Shown one piece after another: positions 43,631 through 52,046 of a DNA stretch of 56,920 bases. Below the pieces are notes generated by a model, which saw nothing but the letters and a program-made list of their open reading frames with translations, did no database searches and was not told the DNA's origin. This DNA is from Mycobacterium colombiense (GTDB taxonomy: Bacteria; Actinomycetota; Actinomycetes; Mycobacteriales; Mycobacteriaceae), in assembly GCF_003284975.1 (NCBI RefSeq), contig NZ_QMEU01000025.1:1-56920 (forward strand), written 5' to 3'. A program made the position numbers and the translations under genes. How positions within the stretch are numbered: position 1 is the first letter of the stretch; every line of letters starts with the position of its first letter.

Positions 43631-44551
43631 ATGCACGTGATCAACGGAGTGCGCGACCCGGCGGCCAGTTTTCCCCTCGACAGCGCGGCGGACGATGCCG
43701 GCGAGCGCCGGCAGGCCAACCGTGCCGTCGCCGTCAGCGCCGTCGGGCTGGCGCTGACCGGCGTGGCCGAATTGGTGATCGCGCTGGTATCCGGTTCGGT
43801 GGCGTTGCTGGGTGATGCGCTGCACAACCTGTCGGACGTCTCCACCAGCGCCCTGGTGTTCATCGGCTTCCGCGCGTCGCGCAAGCTGCCCACCGAGCGG
43901 TATCCCTACGGCTACGAACGTGCCGAGGATCTCGCCGGTATCGGTGTGGCCCTGGTGATTTGGGGCAGCGCCGTGGTCGCCGGTTTCGAGAGCGTCACCA
44001 AGCTGCTCCGCCACGGCGGCACCGGCTACGTGGGCTGGGGCATCGGCGCGGCCGTCGTGGGCGTGGTGGGCAATCAGCTGGTGGCCCGCTACAAACTGGT
44101 GGTGGGCAGGCGAATTCGGTCGGCGACCATGGTGGCCGACGCCAAGCATTCGTGGCTGGACGCGCTGTCGTCGGGCGGCGCGGTGCTCGGGCTGATCGGC
44201 GTGGCACTGGGGTGGGGCTGGGCCGACGCCGTCGCGGGGATCGTGGTCACCGGGTTCATCTGCCACGTCGGCTGGGAGGTGACCGCCGACATCGCCCATC
44301 GCCTGCTCGACGGCGTCGACCCCGACATCATCACCACCGCCGAGGCCGTCGCCGCGTCGGTGCCCGGTGTGACGCATGCGCACGCCCGGGCCAGATGGAC
44401 CGGGCGGACCCTGCGTGTCGAGGTGGAGGGGTTTTTGAACGCCGACACCCCGCTGGCGGCCGCCGACCAGATCGGCCGCAGCGTCGCCGCGGCACTGACG
44501 CCTCGGATCCCGCAGATGCAGAGCTTCACGTGGACGGCCCGCGCCGCCTGA
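43631..44551 (+). CDS. Cation diffusion facilitator (CDF) metal-efflux protein
   Basis: A 306-aa CDF transporter with six predicted spans. Metal-site residues appear in GDALHNLSD and DAKHSWLD (the HxxxD/DxxxD-like sites of spans II and V). The C-terminal cytoplasmic domain begins around ITTAEAVAASVPGV and ends at MQSFTW. CDF proteins export Zn, Co, Fe or Mn by proton antiport; the specificity here is open. It converges with the CtaG-like gene. Confidence 0.9.
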   Translation: MHVINGVRDPAASFPLDSAADDAGERRQANRAVAVSAVGLALTGVAELVIALVSGSVALLGDALHNLSDVSTSALVFIGFRASRKLPTERYPYGYERAEDLAGIGVALVIWGSAVVAGFESVTKLLRHGGTGYVGWGIGAAVVGVVGNQLVARYKLVVGRRIRSATMVADAKHSWLDALSSGGAVLGLIGVALGWGWADAVAGIVVTGFICHVGWEVTADIAHRLLDGVDPDIITTAEAVAASVPGVTHAHARARWTGRTLRVEVEGFLNADTPLAAADQIGRSVAAALTPRIPQMQSFTWTARAA

Positions 44552-44562
44552 GGTAACAGGCC

Positions 44563-45531
44563 TCAGCGGCGGAATCGCTCCCGCAGCTGCGGGTCGTTCT
44601 CCCACCAGAGCCCCGACGGCGCCGGGGTTTGGCCCTCGACGTCCTCGGCGTCCTGCGTCTTGGGGGCCGCCTCGGCCTCGTCCAACTCGGCGTCGACCGC
44701 CACCGCATGCGCCTGCTCGTCGCGCGACAGCGCGCGCATCAGCAGCAGCACGAACGGCCACCCGACCAGATCGCCGAGGATCCACAACACGCCGGCCCCG
44801 ATCGTCTGGTCGAGCCGCGGGTCGGGTCCCCAATTCCGTTGCAGCCCGGCGTAGTACGCCGCACCGATCAACGATCCCTGCCAGATGACCAATCCCAGGA
44901 CGCCATCGCCGAGCGCCTCGGCGACGGTGATCAGCAGCGAAATCGACTGCGGGTACCTGCGGGGTACCGGGTCCTCTTGCAGCCGGGCGTAGAAGTAACC
45001 GAATCCCAGCACCACCAACAGAATTCGCGTCGGCGCGCCGATCCACTCGGTTTGCAGGGCCGCGGTGTACCAGGGCGTCAGATACAGCAACCACGGCGTG
45101 GCGAGCATCACGATCGACGTCGTCGCGGGATGGACGAGCACGCGGGCGAACCGGGCGGCCAACCACCGGTCGACGCGGTCGCGGCCGGCCGGCCCGACGG
45201 CATCGCGAACGACGGTGACCGGCTTGGCCTGCGCCATGAAGAACGGCACCACGTACAGCAGCAGCAACACCTGCAGCGCTCGCACCCAGAACAGGACGTA
45301 GGCGTAGGCACCGATCGCGCTGATCGTGGCCAAGGCCCACGCCAGCAGGCCCAGCCCGAAGCACGCGGCGTTCGTCGGGCCGACCGCACCCTGGGCGCCT
45401 CGGGCGCGCCGGTAGCACCACCCGTATCCGGCGGCGGACACCGCGACGACGACCACCGCGACCGGATCCAAATGCCAGGTCTGGACGGCCGCGTCCCACG
45501 TCAGCGGTCCGGGATCGACGCGCACGAACAC
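44563..45531 (-). CDS. CtaG-like membrane protein (cytochrome oxidase assembly family)
   Basis: A 322-aa integral membrane protein with about seven hydrophobic spans, matching the caa3_CtaG family (DAAVQTWHLDPVAVVVVAVSAAG at the start, FFMAQAKPVTVVRDA, GDGVLGLVIWQG). These proteins support copper delivery or assembly of haem-copper oxidases in related bacteria. The C-terminus is acidic and disordered (AVDAELDEAEAAPKTQDAED). A GTG start at 45531 was used. It is 24 bp upstream of a DUF732 gene on the same strand. Confidence 0.82.
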   Translation of the reverse strand: MFVRVDPGPLTWDAAVQTWHLDPVAVVVVAVSAAGYGWCYRRARGAQGAVGPTNAACFGLGLLAWALATISAIGAYAYVLFWVRALQVLLLLYVVPFFMAQAKPVTVVRDAVGPAGRDRVDRWLAARFARVLVHPATTSIVMLATPWLLYLTPWYTAALQTEWIGAPTRILLVVLGFGYFYARLQEDPVPRRYPQSISLLITVAEALGDGVLGLVIWQGSLIGAAYYAGLQRNWGPDPRLDQTIGAGVLWILGDLVGWPFVLLLMRALSRDEQAHAVAVDAELDEAEAAPKTQDAEDVEGQTPAPSGLWWENDPQLRERFRR

Positions 45532-45555
45532 CAGCCTAGGGCGGCCGGGAACGGC

Positions 45556-45900
45556 TCAGTTGCCGACGGCGCCTTCCGGCTTCGGACCGCGGTCCTCGCC
45601 GGTGATGTATTTCGGGCAGTAGTGCGCGGCCGCCAGGTAGGTGAACTTGGCCGCGGCGGCGCCCTGGAAGGCGGGATTCTGGTTGCGCAGGTCGGTCACG
45701 ATCTTCGCGTCGGACTGGCCGTCGTCGAGCAGTTCGCACACCGACTTGCCGATGGTGATCGCGTTGCCGGCGTCCTGGTAGGTGAGGCCGGCATCGCGGA
45801 GGTCCTTGAGGAAGTCCTGATCATTGTCGATGTCCGCGTGCGCCGGCGCGGCCAGGACGAGCATGGCGGCAAGGCTGGTCAGCCCCAGGAGAAGTCGCAT
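45556..45900 (-). CDS. DUF732-family secreted protein
   Basis: A 114-aa DUF732 protein with a signal peptide (LLLGLTSLAAMLVLAAPAHA). The mature domain has DIDNDQDFLKDLRDAGLTYQ, GKSVCELLDDG and AHYCPKYITGE, with two Cys in the family positions. The frame is open upstream to 46005 but ATG 45900 gives the normal signal peptide. It is one of four confident DUF732 genes in this window. Confidence 0.87.
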   Translation of the reverse strand: MRLLLGLTSLAAMLVLAAPAHADIDNDQDFLKDLRDAGLTYQDAGNAITIGKSVCELLDDGQSDAKIVTDLRNQNPAFQGAAAAKFTYLAAAHYCPKYITGEDRGPKPEGAVGN

Positions 45901-46046
45901 AGCGCTGTGATTCTCGCAAACCTGCGGACGATTGGCATCTCGTCGGGCGAACGGGAGGTGAATTGTCACGGTGCCGCCCCCGCGTGGATGCCAACCGTTG
46001 CGCACCGAGAAATGACGCCCAATTCATCGCACAGCAAACCCGCGGA

Positions 46047-46105
46047 AATGTGCCGCGCAATTGGTCGACGCAATCGCTTTCGCCCCTGACCGCGCGCGGC
46101 ACATT
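46047..46105. repeat. 12-bp perfect inverted repeat, AATGTGCCGCGC/GCGCGGCACATT
   Basis: Arms at 46047-46058 and 46094-46105 are exact reverse complements, separated by 35 bp. Too long a loop for a terminator; it may be a paired protein-binding site, a remnant of a mobile element or a small-RNA fold. Confidence 0.7.
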
Positions 46106-46133
46106 AACGCTGAAATGTTGACAACAGGTTTCG

Positions 46134-46163
46134 TTTACAATGCGGCGAGCGCGCAATTGTAAA
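46134..46163. repeat. 8-bp inverted repeat TTTACAAT/ATTGTAAA
   Basis: Arms at 46134-46141 and 46156-46163 with a 14-bp GC-rich loop. It lies downstream (minus sense) of the gene at 46208, close to its stop, so it could be a terminator-like hairpin without a U-run or a regulatory site. Confidence 0.5.
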
Positions 46164-46207
46164 ATTCGGATTACCTGCCCCGCGCATGCCTGCCGTCGGG
46201 CGGTCCG

Positions 46208-46555
46208 CTAGGACGAGGAGCTGGTGGCCGTCACGCTGGGCGCGGGCGAGCTCTTGTTCGAAATCACATATGGGCAATAGGCATTGACTGCTATGGCAGC
46301 GAACTTGTTGGCCTTGTCATCGCTCAGGTCGGAGTTCTTGGATTCCAGCGTCGAGACGACGTCGGACATCCCGGTACCGTTCACGAGCGTCTTACACACC
46401 CAATGGCCCGCGCCGACCACCGTATCGCTGTCGGAATAGGTGATTCCCGCGGAGTCGAGAGACGCGACGAATGCATCGTCGGTGTCGTCGGCGTGCGCGG
46501 GCACTGCCATGCCGATTACTGCGGCAAAGCTCGCCGCAACAAGAAGAAGTTTCAT
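46208..46555 (-). CDS. DUF732-family secreted protein
   Basis: A 115-aa DUF732 protein with a signal peptide (LLLVAASFAAVIGMAVPAHA). The mature part has DDTDDAFVASLDSAGITYSD, GHWVCKTLVNG and VNAYCPYVIS, ending in a Ser/Thr-rich tail (SVTATSSSS). It is divergent from the clpC2-like gene. The close similarity to the gene at 45556 points to local duplication. Confidence 0.87.
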   Translation of the reverse strand: MKLLLVAASFAAVIGMAVPAHADDTDDAFVASLDSAGITYSDSDTVVGAGHWVCKTLVNGTGMSDVVSTLESKNSDLSDDKANKFAAIAVNAYCPYVISNKSSPAPSVTATSSSS

Positions 46556-46657
46556 ATACCACAGATTGACAGAGAAGCGAACGCTCCGCATCTCCTGCGG
46601 CAAAACCTTGCCGCGTTCCTATCGGAGGCCCTCCGGGCGGGGGCCCCGGCGCTGTTC

Positions 46658-46674
46658 GTCAACCGTTGGTTGAC
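46658..46674. promoter_or_regulatory. Palindrome GTCAACCGTTGGTTGAC upstream of clpC2
   Basis: Perfect 7-bp arms GTCAACC/GGTTGAC with a GTT centre, 32 bp before the clpC2 start. It shares the GTCAAC/GTTGAC core with the site at 46685. Confidence 0.7.
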
Positions 46675-46684
46675 ACCGTCTGAG

Positions 46685-46703
46685 CGTCAACTTACCGTTG
46701 ACG
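46685..46703. promoter_or_regulatory. Palindrome CGTCAACTTACCGTTGACG overlapping the clpC2 start region
   Basis: Perfect 7-bp arms CGTCAAC/GTTGACG around TTACC, ending 2 bp before ATG 46706. Protein bound here would block transcription or translation of clpC2 directly. Confidence 0.7.
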
Positions 46704-46705
46704 GC

Positions 46706-47452
46706 ATGTCCGATCCCGTCCGCATCTCCTACCCGATCCGCCTCGACGAGCTGATCGACGCCATCAAGTCGACGCGCTCCGACGTGCTGGATCAGCTGGC
46801 GGACGCCGTGCTCGCCGCCGAACACATGGGCGAGATCGCCGACCATTTGATCGGTCACTTCGTGGACCAGGCCCGCCGCTCCGGCGCGTCCTGGACCGAC
46901 ATCGGCAAGAGCATGGGCGTCACCAAGCAGGCCGCCCAGAAGCGCTTCGTCCCGCGCGCCGAGCCCGCCACCCTCGACCTCGATCAGGGGTTCGCGCGCT
47001 TCACCCCACGGGCGCGGGGCGCGGTGGTGGCGGCCCAGAACGCCGCGCACGACGCCGGCAACAGCGAGATCACCCCGGATCACCTGTTGCTCGGTGTGCT
47101 CGGCGATGCGGCCGCGCTGGCGACCGTGTTGCTGCGCCTGCAGAACGTCGACACCGAGGCGCTGCGCGTCGCCGCGACGGAGGCGATCGCCGCGCTGCGC
47201 GTGGATGCCCAACCGCCGCAGCTTATTCCGTTCAGCGGGCCGGCGCGCAAGGCGCTCGAGCTGAGCGTGCGCGAGGCGCTGCGGCTCGGCCACAACTACG
47301 TTGGCACCGAGCACCAGCTGCTGGCGCTGCTGGAGCTGGAAGCCGGCTCTTCGGTCCAGGGGCCGCTGCACCGCTGCGGTGTCGACAAGGACCGGGTCGA
47401 GGCCGATCTGGTCAAGGCGCTGCAATCCCTGGCCGGCGGCAAGGACGGTTGA
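46706..47452 (+). CDS. clpC2: ClpC2-like protein (Clp N-terminal repeats without ATPase)
   Basis: A 248-aa protein corresponding to M. tuberculosis ClpC2 (Rv2667). The first 75 residues contain a helix-turn-helix-like stretch (GASWTDIGKSMGVTKQAAQKRF), and the rest is two Clp_N repeats (RFTPRARGAVVAAQNAAHDAG, then ITPDHLLLGVLGD; LRLGHNYVGTEHQLLALLE). There is no Walker motif, so it cannot unfold proteins itself. ClpC2 has been reported to bind cyclomarin-type ligands, protect ClpC1 and repress its own gene. The two matching palindromes at its start support autorepression. Confidence 0.93.
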   Translation: MSDPVRISYPIRLDELIDAIKSTRSDVLDQLADAVLAAEHMGEIADHLIGHFVDQARRSGASWTDIGKSMGVTKQAAQKRFVPRAEPATLDLDQGFARFTPRARGAVVAAQNAAHDAGNSEITPDHLLLGVLGDAAALATVLLRLQNVDTEALRVAATEAIAALRVDAQPPQLIPFSGPARKALELSVREALRLGHNYVGTEHQLLALLELEAGSSVQGPLHRCGVDKDRVEADLVKALQSLAGGKDG

Positions 47453-47536
47453 GCGGTGCGCCTGACCCCTCCCTTCGGCATCACCGCGTGTGCGATCATG
47501 CGTTGGTCCCCTGCAACGTCGCCGAGGAGGCACGAC

Positions 47537-48076
47537 ATGGCGAAGATGCACCGCTGGCTGATGGTCGCCGCCGCCTTGTTACTCGCGGTTGCCGGCGTCA
47601 CCGCCGTCGGCGTCGGCGCGGTTCCGTTGCCCCGCGCGTGGGCCGGTGACGCGCCGATCGGTCACATCGGTGACACGCTGCGGGTGGACACCGGCACGTT
47701 CATCGCCGACGTCACCGTGAGCGGCGTGGCGCCCTGCGACCCGCCGCCGGGATTCGGCTACACGCGCGAAGGCACCTACAAAGGCTTCCCGGGCAGCACC
47801 GTCGAGCGCGCCGACGTGACCATTCGCGCGATCCGGGTGCCCAATCCCTACGTCATGGCCACCGTGATGAGCTTCAACGGGGTGACCCCGAACGCCGACG
47901 CCTACAAGCCGCGGGCCTCCGATGCCCCCGACGCGCTGGACAACGTGCTCGTCAACGCGCCCAACGGGGCGATCGTGCGCGGCGGCGTGTACTGGGACGC
48001 CTACCGCGACCCGGTCACCACCGTGGTGCTGCTGGACAAGAAGACGGGTTATCACCTCGCGCAGTGGAACCTCTGA
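47537..48076 (+). CDS. Secreted protein (Rv2668-like)
   Basis: A 179-aa exported protein. The signal peptide or anchor covers MVAAALLLAVAGVTAVGVG (cleavage near AWA). The mature part is beta-rich (IGDTLRVDTGTFIADVTVSGV, then FNGVTPNADAYKPRASDAPD and VTTVVLLDKKTGYHLAQW), possibly a DUF4352/Ig-like fold. GAGGAGG precedes ATG 47537. It lies between clpC2 and the GNAT gene, in the order of M. tuberculosis Rv2667-Rv2669 as I recall it. Confidence 0.82.
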   Translation: MAKMHRWLMVAAALLLAVAGVTAVGVGAVPLPRAWAGDAPIGHIGDTLRVDTGTFIADVTVSGVAPCDPPPGFGYTREGTYKGFPGSTVERADVTIRAIRVPNPYVMATVMSFNGVTPNADAYKPRASDAPDALDNVLVNAPNGAIVRGGVYWDAYRDPVTTVVLLDKKTGYHLAQWNL

Positions 48077-48579
48077 CCGGAACGTTGCAGATCGCGCCGG
48101 CGAGATCCGGTGACGCCGCGGAGTTGGCCGCCGTTGCGGCCCTTACCTTTCCGTTGGCGTGCCCACCCTCGGTGACCGCCGAGAACATCGCCGCGTTCGT
48201 CGACGCCAACCTGTCGGCCGCCCGCTTCGCCGAGTACCTGCGCGATCCGGACCGCGCCGTCATCACGGCGCGCCGGGACGGCCGAATCTGTGGTTACGCC
48301 ATGCTGATTCGCGGCGATCCCGCTGATACCGCCGAGCTGTCCAAGATGTATGTCCTGCCCGAGCACCACTCCAGTGGGGCGGCGGCGGCACTGATGGACC
48401 GCGCGCTGGCCGTCGCGGCCGACTGGGGCGTGCGCCGGGTGTGGCTGGGCGTGAACCGGGCAAACGAACGCGCACAACGCTTTTACCGCAAGAGCGGATT
48501 CACCATCCACGGCACGCGCACGTTTGGGCTGGGCGCCGGCGTCGAGCACGACTACGTCATGACCTGCGAGCTGGGTTAG
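48064..48579 (+). CDS. GNAT-family N-acetyltransferase (Rv2669-like)
   Basis: A 171-aa GNAT acetyltransferase. The acetyl-CoA binding segment is LSKMYVLPEHHSSGAAAALMD, a variant of the Q/RxxGxG/A loop, and a second hallmark is RVWLGVNRANERAQRFYRKSGF. GTG 48064 overlaps the previous gene by 13 bp, which implies translational coupling. The acceptor is unknown. Its end overlaps the convergent ATPase gene by 23 bp. Confidence 0.88.
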   Translation: MEPLTGTLQIAPARSGDAAELAAVAALTFPLACPPSVTAENIAAFVDANLSAARFAEYLRDPDRAVITARRDGRICGYAMLIRGDPADTAELSKMYVLPEHHSSGAAAALMDRALAVAADWGVRRVWLGVNRANERAQRFYRKSGFTIHGTRTFGLGAGVEHDYVMTCELG

Positions 48580-49642
48580 CCGCCGCGGTCAGCGCCAAGA
48601 GCCGGGAAGTGGCCCGCAGATATTTCTTTCGGTATCCCCCGGCCAGCATCTCCTCGCTGAAGATGGTGTCCAGCTTGGTCCCCGAGGCCACGACGGGAAT
48701 GCCCGCGTCATAGAGCCGATCGGTGAGCGACACCAGCCGCAGCGCGACGTTCTGGTCGTCGATGCCGTGCACGCCGGTCACGAACACCGCGCTCACGCCC
48801 TCGATCAACGCCAGGTAGCGCGACGGGTGCATGGTGGCCAGGTGCGCGCACAGCGCATCGAAGTCGTCGAGCGTCGCGCCGTCGACCTGCGCGGCGCGTG
48901 CGGCCACCTCGCCGTCGGACAGCGGCTGCGGCGCCGGCGGCAGGCCGCGGTGCCGGTAGTCGGGCCCCTCGATTCGCACGGTCGTGAAAATGCTTGCCAG
49001 CGTGTTGATTTCGCGCAGGAAATCCTGGGCGGCGAAGCGGCCCTCACCGAGCTGCTCGGGCAGCGTGTTGGAGGTGGCCGCCACCGACACCCCCCGCTCG
49101 ACCAGCGACGAGAGCAGCCGCGAGATCAGCGTGGTGTTGCCCGGATCGTCGAGTTCGAATTCGTCGATGCAGACCGCCGTGTAGCCGGCCAGCAGGTCGA
49201 CGCACTCGGCGAAGCCGAACACCCCGGCCAACTGGGTCAGCTCCCCGAACGTCGCAAACGCCTTGGGGGCCTGGCCATCCGGCGAGGCACCCGGCCCGTC
49301 ACCGGGTAGCTCGTAGTAGGCCGACGCCAGCAGGTGCGTTTTGCCCACGCCGAACCCGCCGTCCAGGTACAACCCGACACCGGGCAGGATTTCGCGCCGC
49401 CCCAGCAGCTTTCGCCGACCGGCGCGACGCTGCACGGCCTGCCGGCAGAAGTCGCGGCAGGCCACCACCGCGGCGGCCTGCGTCGGCTCCGCCGGATCGG
49501 GCCGATACGTCGCGAAGCTCACGTCGGCGAACGTCGGGGGCGGCCTCAATTGGGCGATCAGCCGCTCCGGCGACACCGTCGGGTGCCGATCCACCAGGTG
49601 AGCCACGCCGCCCGCGGCGCCCGCGGAGGTGGACCCGTGCAT
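48557..49642 (-). CDS. AFG1/ZapE-type ATPase (Rv2670c-like)
   Basis: A 361-aa AFG1-family ATPase. Walker A is GGFGVGKTHLL, Walker B AVCIDEFEL, and sensor regions follow (SVAATSNTLPEQL, GRFAAQDFLREI). ZapE in E. coli associates with division proteins; mitochondrial AFG1 assists protein quality control. ATG 49642 was chosen because the upstream region to 49678 has no ribosome site and the ribD gene starts divergently at 49677. Confidence 0.9.
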   Translation of the reverse strand: MHGSTSAGAAGGVAHLVDRHPTVSPERLIAQLRPPPTFADVSFATYRPDPAEPTQAAAVVACRDFCRQAVQRRAGRRKLLGRREILPGVGLYLDGGFGVGKTHLLASAYYELPGDGPGASPDGQAPKAFATFGELTQLAGVFGFAECVDLLAGYTAVCIDEFELDDPGNTTLISRLLSSLVERGVSVAATSNTLPEQLGEGRFAAQDFLREINTLASIFTTVRIEGPDYRHRGLPPAPQPLSDGEVAARAAQVDGATLDDFDALCAHLATMHPSRYLALIEGVSAVFVTGVHGIDDQNVALRLVSLTDRLYDAGIPVVASGTKLDTIFSEEMLAGGYRKKYLRATSRLLALTAAANPARRS

Positions 49643-49676
49643 GCAGGCACTGTAGCGGCGTGCTGCAATCAGACCC

Positions 49677-50438
49677 ATGCCCGACTCTGGCGCCGCGCTG
49701 TCGCTGCTCGGGTCGGTGCGCGGCCTCGACGAGGGCGACCTCCCCGGACTCTATGGCTATCCCGCACACGACGGGACGTGGGTGCGGGCGAACTTCATCA
49801 CCAGCGTCGACGGCGGGGCCACCTCCGGTGGCAGCAGCGGCGCCATGGGCGGCCCGGGCGACCGGTTGATCTTCAACCTGCTGCGCGAACTCGCCGACGT
49901 CATCGTGGTCGGTGCGGGCACCGTGCGGATCGAGGGTTACTCCGGGGCGCAGCTGTCCGTCACCCAGCGTCAGCACCGGCAGGCCCGTGGGCAAAGCGAG
50001 GTGCCGCAGCTGGCGATCGTGACCGGATCGGGCCACCTCAACCGGGACATGGCGGTGTTCACCCGCACCGAGGTGCAGCCGCTGGTGCTCACCTGCACCG
50101 CGGCGGTCGAACAGACACGCCGGGCGCTCAGCGGCCTGTGCGAGGTGATCGACTGCTCGGGCCACGATCCCGAAATGGTGGACGAGGCCGTCCTGCTGGC
50201 GGCCCTCGGCGCGCACGGCATGCGCCGCATCCTCACCGAGGGCGGACCGACGCTGCTGGACTCGCTGATCCAACGTGACCTCCTCGACGAGCTGTGCCTG
50301 ACGATCGCGCCCTGCCTCGTCGGCGGCCAGGCACGACGCATCGCCACCGGCTCGGGGCAGCTGCTCACCCGGATGCGGTGTGCCCACGTCCTGACCGACG
50401 ACGCCGGCTACCTTTACACCCGCTACGTCAAGGCCTAG
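49677..50438 (+). CDS. ribD: RibD C-terminal-type reductase (Rv2671-like)
   Basis: A 253-aa reductase-only protein: the deaminase domain of bifunctional RibD is absent. Motifs of the dihydrofolate reductase-like fold are RANFITSVDGGATSGGSSGAM, the NADPH-binding VIVVGAGTVRIEGY and ILTEGGPTLLDSL. M. tuberculosis Rv2671 has been shown to substitute for dihydrofolate reductase and to influence para-aminosalicylate sensitivity; a riboflavin-pathway role is also possible. It is divergent from the AFG1-type ATPase and precedes the lipoprotein hydrolase. Confidence 0.9.
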   Translation: MPDSGAALSLLGSVRGLDEGDLPGLYGYPAHDGTWVRANFITSVDGGATSGGSSGAMGGPGDRLIFNLLRELADVIVVGAGTVRIEGYSGAQLSVTQRQHRQARGQSEVPQLAIVTGSGHLNRDMAVFTRTEVQPLVLTCTAAVEQTRRALSGLCEVIDCSGHDPEMVDEAVLLAALGAHGMRRILTEGGPTLLDSLIQRDLLDELCLTIAPCLVGGQARRIATGSGQLLTRMRCAHVLTDDAGYLYTRYVKA

Positions 50439-50452
50439 CTACTGTGGTCGGC

Positions 50453-52018
50453 ATGAGTCGGCCGTACACGTGCGCCACGATCCTGGTTGCGGTGACCGCG
50501 TTGCTGGCCGGCTGCGTCCCGGGGCTGGCCGCCGACCCGCGGTTCGCCACCAATTCCGGTGCGCGACCGCAGGGAGCGGCGACCCCCAAGCCGCCACCCA
50601 GCGGGCCGCCGCCGATCGCGGCACCCAAGAACGACCTGGCGTGGCACGACTGCACCTCGCGGGTGTTCGCCGACGCGGCGGTCCCCGCCGCCGCCGGGGT
50701 CCAGTTGGACTGCGCGAACTACGACGCCGACCTGGACCCGGTCAACGGCGGGGGCGGCACCCTGAGCATCGGCGTGGTGCGCGCCCGCTCCAACCAGACA
50801 CCCAAGGACGCCGGCCCGCTGGTCTTCACCACCGGCTCCGATCTGCCGTCCTCGACGCAGTTGCCGGTCTGGTTGTCCCGGTCGGGCGCCGACGTGCTGG
50901 CCAGCCACCCCATCGTCTCCGTCGACCGCCGCGGCATCGGCATGTCGAGCCCCATCGACTGCAGGGACAAGTTCGACCGCCAACAGATGCGCGACCAGTC
51001 GCAATTCCAGACCGGCGACGATCCGGTGGCCAACCTGTCCGAGGTGTCCAACACCGCCACCACCAACTGCGGCGACGCCGTCGGCATCGGGCCGAACGCC
51101 TCCTCCTACGACGACGCGCACGCCGCCTCGGACATCGAGCGGCTGCGCACCCTGTGGGACGTGCCCACCTTGGCGCTGGTCGGCATCGGCAACGGCGCGC
51201 AGGTGGCGCTGGCGTACGCCGGATCGCGGCCGGACAAGGTGGCTCGGCTGATCCTCGACTCACCGGTTGCCTTGGGCACCAACGCCGAAGCCGCCGCCGA
51301 GCAACAGGTCAAGGGACAGCAGGCCGCGCTCGACGCCTTCGCCGCCCAGTGCATCGCGGTGAACTGCGCGCTGGGCGCGGACCCTAAGGGCGCCGTCAGC
51401 GCCCTGCTGGCCGACGCCCGCGCCGGTCATGGCCCCGGCGGCGCATCGGTGGCCCAGGTGGCCAACGCCATCACCGTCGCGCTCGGTTATCCCTCCGGCG
51501 GGCGCGTCAACGCCACCACCGACCTGGCCAACGCACTGGCCGGCGCGCGCTCCGGCGACACCAACGCGCTGAACAATCTGATCAACCACGCCAACGCCGT
51601 CCAGGACTCCGACGGCCAGTTCGTCAACGTGTGCAGCGACGCGGTCAACCGCCCCACCCCGGACCGGGTGCGCGAACTCGTCGTCGCCTGGGGCAAGCTC
51701 TACCCCGAATTCGGCACCGTCGCCGCCCTCAACATGGTCAAGTGCGTGCACTGGCCCACCGGCTCCCCGCCACCCACGCCGAAGACCCTCAAGGTCGACG
51801 TCTTGCTGCTCGGCGTCCAGAACGACCCGATCGTCGGCACCGACGGCGTCGCGGCGACTGCCGCCAGCATCATCAACGCCAACGCCGCCAGCAAGCGGGT
51901 GATGTGGCAGGGCATCGGGCACGGCGCCAGCATCTTCTCCGGCTGCACCGCACCGCCGCTGATCGGTTACCTCAACAGCGGCAAATTGCCCAGCACCGAC
52001 ACCTACTGCCCGGCCTGA
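50453..52018 (+). CDS. Exported alpha/beta-hydrolase-fold lipoprotein, nucleophile lost (Rv2672-like)
   Basis: A 521-aa lipoprotein: signal peptide and lipobox LLAGC near residue 20, a Pro-rich linker, then an alpha/beta-hydrolase domain of the SCO-type tripeptidyl aminopeptidase group. The nucleophile elbow, normally GxSxG, reads LVGIGNGAQVAL, so Ser is replaced by Gly. The acid (LGVQNDPIVGTDG) and His (GIGHGAS) remain. It may bind rather than cleave substrates. It corresponds in position to M. tuberculosis Rv2672, upstream of aftC. Confidence 0.85.
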   Translation: MSRPYTCATILVAVTALLAGCVPGLAADPRFATNSGARPQGAATPKPPPSGPPPIAAPKNDLAWHDCTSRVFADAAVPAAAGVQLDCANYDADLDPVNGGGGTLSIGVVRARSNQTPKDAGPLVFTTGSDLPSSTQLPVWLSRSGADVLASHPIVSVDRRGIGMSSPIDCRDKFDRQQMRDQSQFQTGDDPVANLSEVSNTATTNCGDAVGIGPNASSYDDAHAASDIERLRTLWDVPTLALVGIGNGAQVALAYAGSRPDKVARLILDSPVALGTNAEAAAEQQVKGQQAALDAFAAQCIAVNCALGADPKGAVSALLADARAGHGPGGASVAQVANAITVALGYPSGGRVNATTDLANALAGARSGDTNALNNLINHANAVQDSDGQFVNVCSDAVNRPTPDRVRELVVAWGKLYPEFGTVAALNMVKCVHWPTGSPPPTPKTLKVDVLLLGVQNDPIVGTDGVAATAASIINANAASKRVMWQGIGHGASIFSGCTAPPLIGYLNSGKLPSTDTYCPA

Positions 52019-52046
52019 CGCTGCTTTCCGGCGCGCGCGGGCGCCG

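Larger units (their letters stand above)
45901..46207. other. Intergenic region with two inverted repeats
   Basis: 307 bp between two minus-strand DUF732 genes with no supported gene. It contains the promoter of the gene at 45900 and two clear inverted repeats, listed separately. Confidence 0.5.
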
